A DNA stretch of 6,768 nucleotides from an uncultured Bacteroidota bacterium. Its GTDB lineage: Bacteria > Bacteroidota > Bacteroidia > Chitinophagales > Chitinophagaceae. Below the pieces are notes generated by a model. That model had not been told where the DNA came from. It saw only the letters and a list, made by a program, of their open reading frames with translations, and did no database searches. Below, in pieces: positions 5,613 through 6,768 of the stretch; positions within the stretch are counted from its first letter, which is position 1, and every line of letters starts with the position of its first letter. The stretch is taken from assembly GCA_903879995.1 (NCBI GenBank), contig CAIRNW010000186.1:1-6768 (forward strand). The letters run 5' to 3'. The translations under genes and the position numbers were made by a program.

Positions 5613-6768
5613 TTAGCTAAAAATCAAATAAACAAGCCAGGAAAGAAGCCAGGCCAGACCGGTCATGTAAATCAGTTGGATCAAGGGCCATTTCCAGCTT
5701 TTGGTTTCGCGCTTTACAACCGCAAGTGTACTCATGCACTGCATGGCGAACACATAAAAGATCATTAGCGAAAGACCGGTAGCGAGTGTAAACAAGGGAG
5801 TGCCATTAGAACGAACGGCTGCTTTCATTTTATCATTCAACAACGCATCATCGCTGTTGTCCCCAACACTAAACAATGTGGCCATGGTTCCCACAAAAAC
5901 TTCTCTTGCCGCAAATGAAGTGACTAGTGCAATACCAATTCTCCAATCAAATCCAAGCGGTGAAATAGCAGGCTCTAATTGTTTGCCAATTAATCCGGCG
6001 TAGGAGTTTTCAAGTTTGGCTGCGTGAAAATCTTTTTCCAGTTGTGTAGTGTCTGCGCCGGGAATCATCAACGCAGCTTGATAATTTTTTTCAACAGCTT
6101 GCATGCGTGCGCCAGGACCATACGAGCTTAGTCCCCAGAGGACCAGCGAAATGATCATAATTACTTTACCCGCGTCGAGTACAAAAATTTTTGCCTTTCC
6201 CAGCATGGTGGGCAACAGATTACCCCAGCGAGGCGATCGGTATGTGGGCAGCTCCAGTATAAAGAAACTTTTCTCCTTGATTTTAATAAAAAGATTAGCC
6301 ACATAAGAAACCACCAGGGCTAGTAGTACACCTGCCATATACATAGCCAGCAAAACCAAACCCTGAACGCTTAAAACACCAAAAAGATATTCGTTGGGAA
6401 TTACCAGCGCAGTGATGGTTGTATATACGGGTAATCTTGCCGAGCAACTCATTAACGGTGTCACCAATATGGTGAGCAGTCTTTCTTTTCGGTTTTCAAT
6501 ATTACGCGCACTCATGATGGCGGGTACGGCACAGGCAAAACCGCTAATCATGGGCATTACACTCTTTCCATTCAGTCCAACACTTCTCATCAGCTTGTCA
6601 GACAAGAAACTGATCCTTGCCATATACCCAGAATCCTCCAACAACGTGATAATTCCAAATAATATCATAATCTGGGGAACAAAAACCAAGATTCCACCCA
6701 AACCCGCTACAACCCCATTGATCAATAGATCAGAAAATAATGTGTTTGGAAGAACAGAGGAAAGCCAG
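5613..6768 (-). CDS. feoB: Ferrous iron permease FeoB (N-terminal GTPase part cut by window edge)
   Basis: Inner-membrane Fe(II) uptake protein with an N-terminal G-protein domain and a membrane core of two Gate repeats. Only the membrane core is here: 384 codons, open through to the window end, so the true start and GTPase motifs lie beyond 6768. Visible parts, read from the right, are GGILVFVPQI and LLEDSGYMAR, then GLNGKSVMPMISGFACAVPA with the conserved Gate cysteine (codon near 6533). SCSARLPVY follows (Cys near 6446). The second Gate region is SFAAREVFVGTMATLFSVGD, and the end is a MQCMSTLAVVKRE...SWKWP tail (Cys near 5738). The soluble stretch around 5950-6120 matches the loop between membrane segments in this family. 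The leftmost in-frame TTG at 6725 is not a start, because homology continues upstream of it. The gene ends 14 bp from the convergent amidohydrolase. Its partner feoA lies separately near 2181. Confidence 0.96.
   Translation of the reverse strand, partial: WLSSVLPNTLFSDLLINGVVAGLGGILVFVPQIMILFGIITLLEDSGYMARISFLSDKLMRSVGLNGKSVMPMISGFACAVPAIMSARNIENRKERLLTILVTPLMSCSARLPVYTTITALVIPNEYLFGVLSVQGLVLLAMYMAGVLLALVVSYVANLFIKIKEKSFFILELPTYRSPRWGNLLPTMLGKAKIFVLDAGKVIMIISLVLWGLSSYGPGARMQAVEKNYQAALMIPGADTTQLEKDFHAAKLENSYAGLIGKQLEPAISPLGFDWRIGIALVTSFAAREVFVGTMATLFSVGDNSDDALLNDKMKAAVRSNGTPLFTLATGLSLMIFYVFAMQCMSTLAVVKRETKSWKWPLIQLIYMTGLAWLLSWLVYLIFS

Noticed and set aside
5599..5625. Possible bidirectional terminator between the amidohydrolase and feoB
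   Set aside because: Only a 4-bp GATT/AATC arm pair is present, with no GC stem, too weak to call.
2987..6768. chrA, amidohydrolase and feoB as a metal-handling island
   Set aside because: The genes are on alternating strands with no shared promoters, no mobile-element borders and no visible composition break, so nothing ties them into one system.

Overview
The window looks like ordinary chromosome from a member of the Bacteroidota, possibly of the Cytophagia type (the class is a weak guess). The evidence is the wording of the conserved proteins: YbeY ending its metal motif in GYRD, a FeoB with a MQCMSTLAVV...SWKWP tail, and a FeoA of about 76 residues. Start codons also lack Shine-Dalgarno sequences, which fits that phylum. 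There are no mobile elements, CRISPR arrays, rRNA or tRNA genes, and no stretch over 300 bases lacks a gene. The longest gaps are about 50 to 65 bp.

Left part (1-2180), minus strand: mnmG (tRNA wobble-uridine modification) runs off the left edge without its last ~80 residues. Upstream of it on the same strand is ybeY (rRNA maturation endonuclease), 50 bp away. That 50-bp gap holds a perfect 14-bp palindrome, GTTCCACGTGGAAC, matching the core of the ParB-binding centromere parS. mnmG (gidA) lies near the replication origin in many bacteria, so the window may be from the origin-proximal domain. This is the most notable signal here.

Middle (2181-4225): feoA and nadD form a short plus-strand pair, divergent from ybeY across a 65-bp gap with a possible Bacteroidota -7 element and a 13-bp palindrome. 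nadD converges on a minus-strand chrA-type chromate transporter and the two stop ends overlap by 13 bp.

Right part (4285-6768): a secreted M20D metallo-amidohydrolase, divergent from chrA, converges on feoB, the ferrous iron permease. feoB lacks its N-terminal GTPase part beyond the right edge. FeoA and FeoB are partners in Fe(II) uptake, but here they are on opposite strands about 3.2 kb apart, with nadD, chrA and the hydrolase between them. Apart from feoA-nadD and ybeY-mnmG, the genes are singly transcribed housekeeping or transport genes. I see no evidence for a new multi-gene system. The items worth checking are the parS site, the split feo genes with palindromes around feoA, and the altered metal ligand in YbeY.
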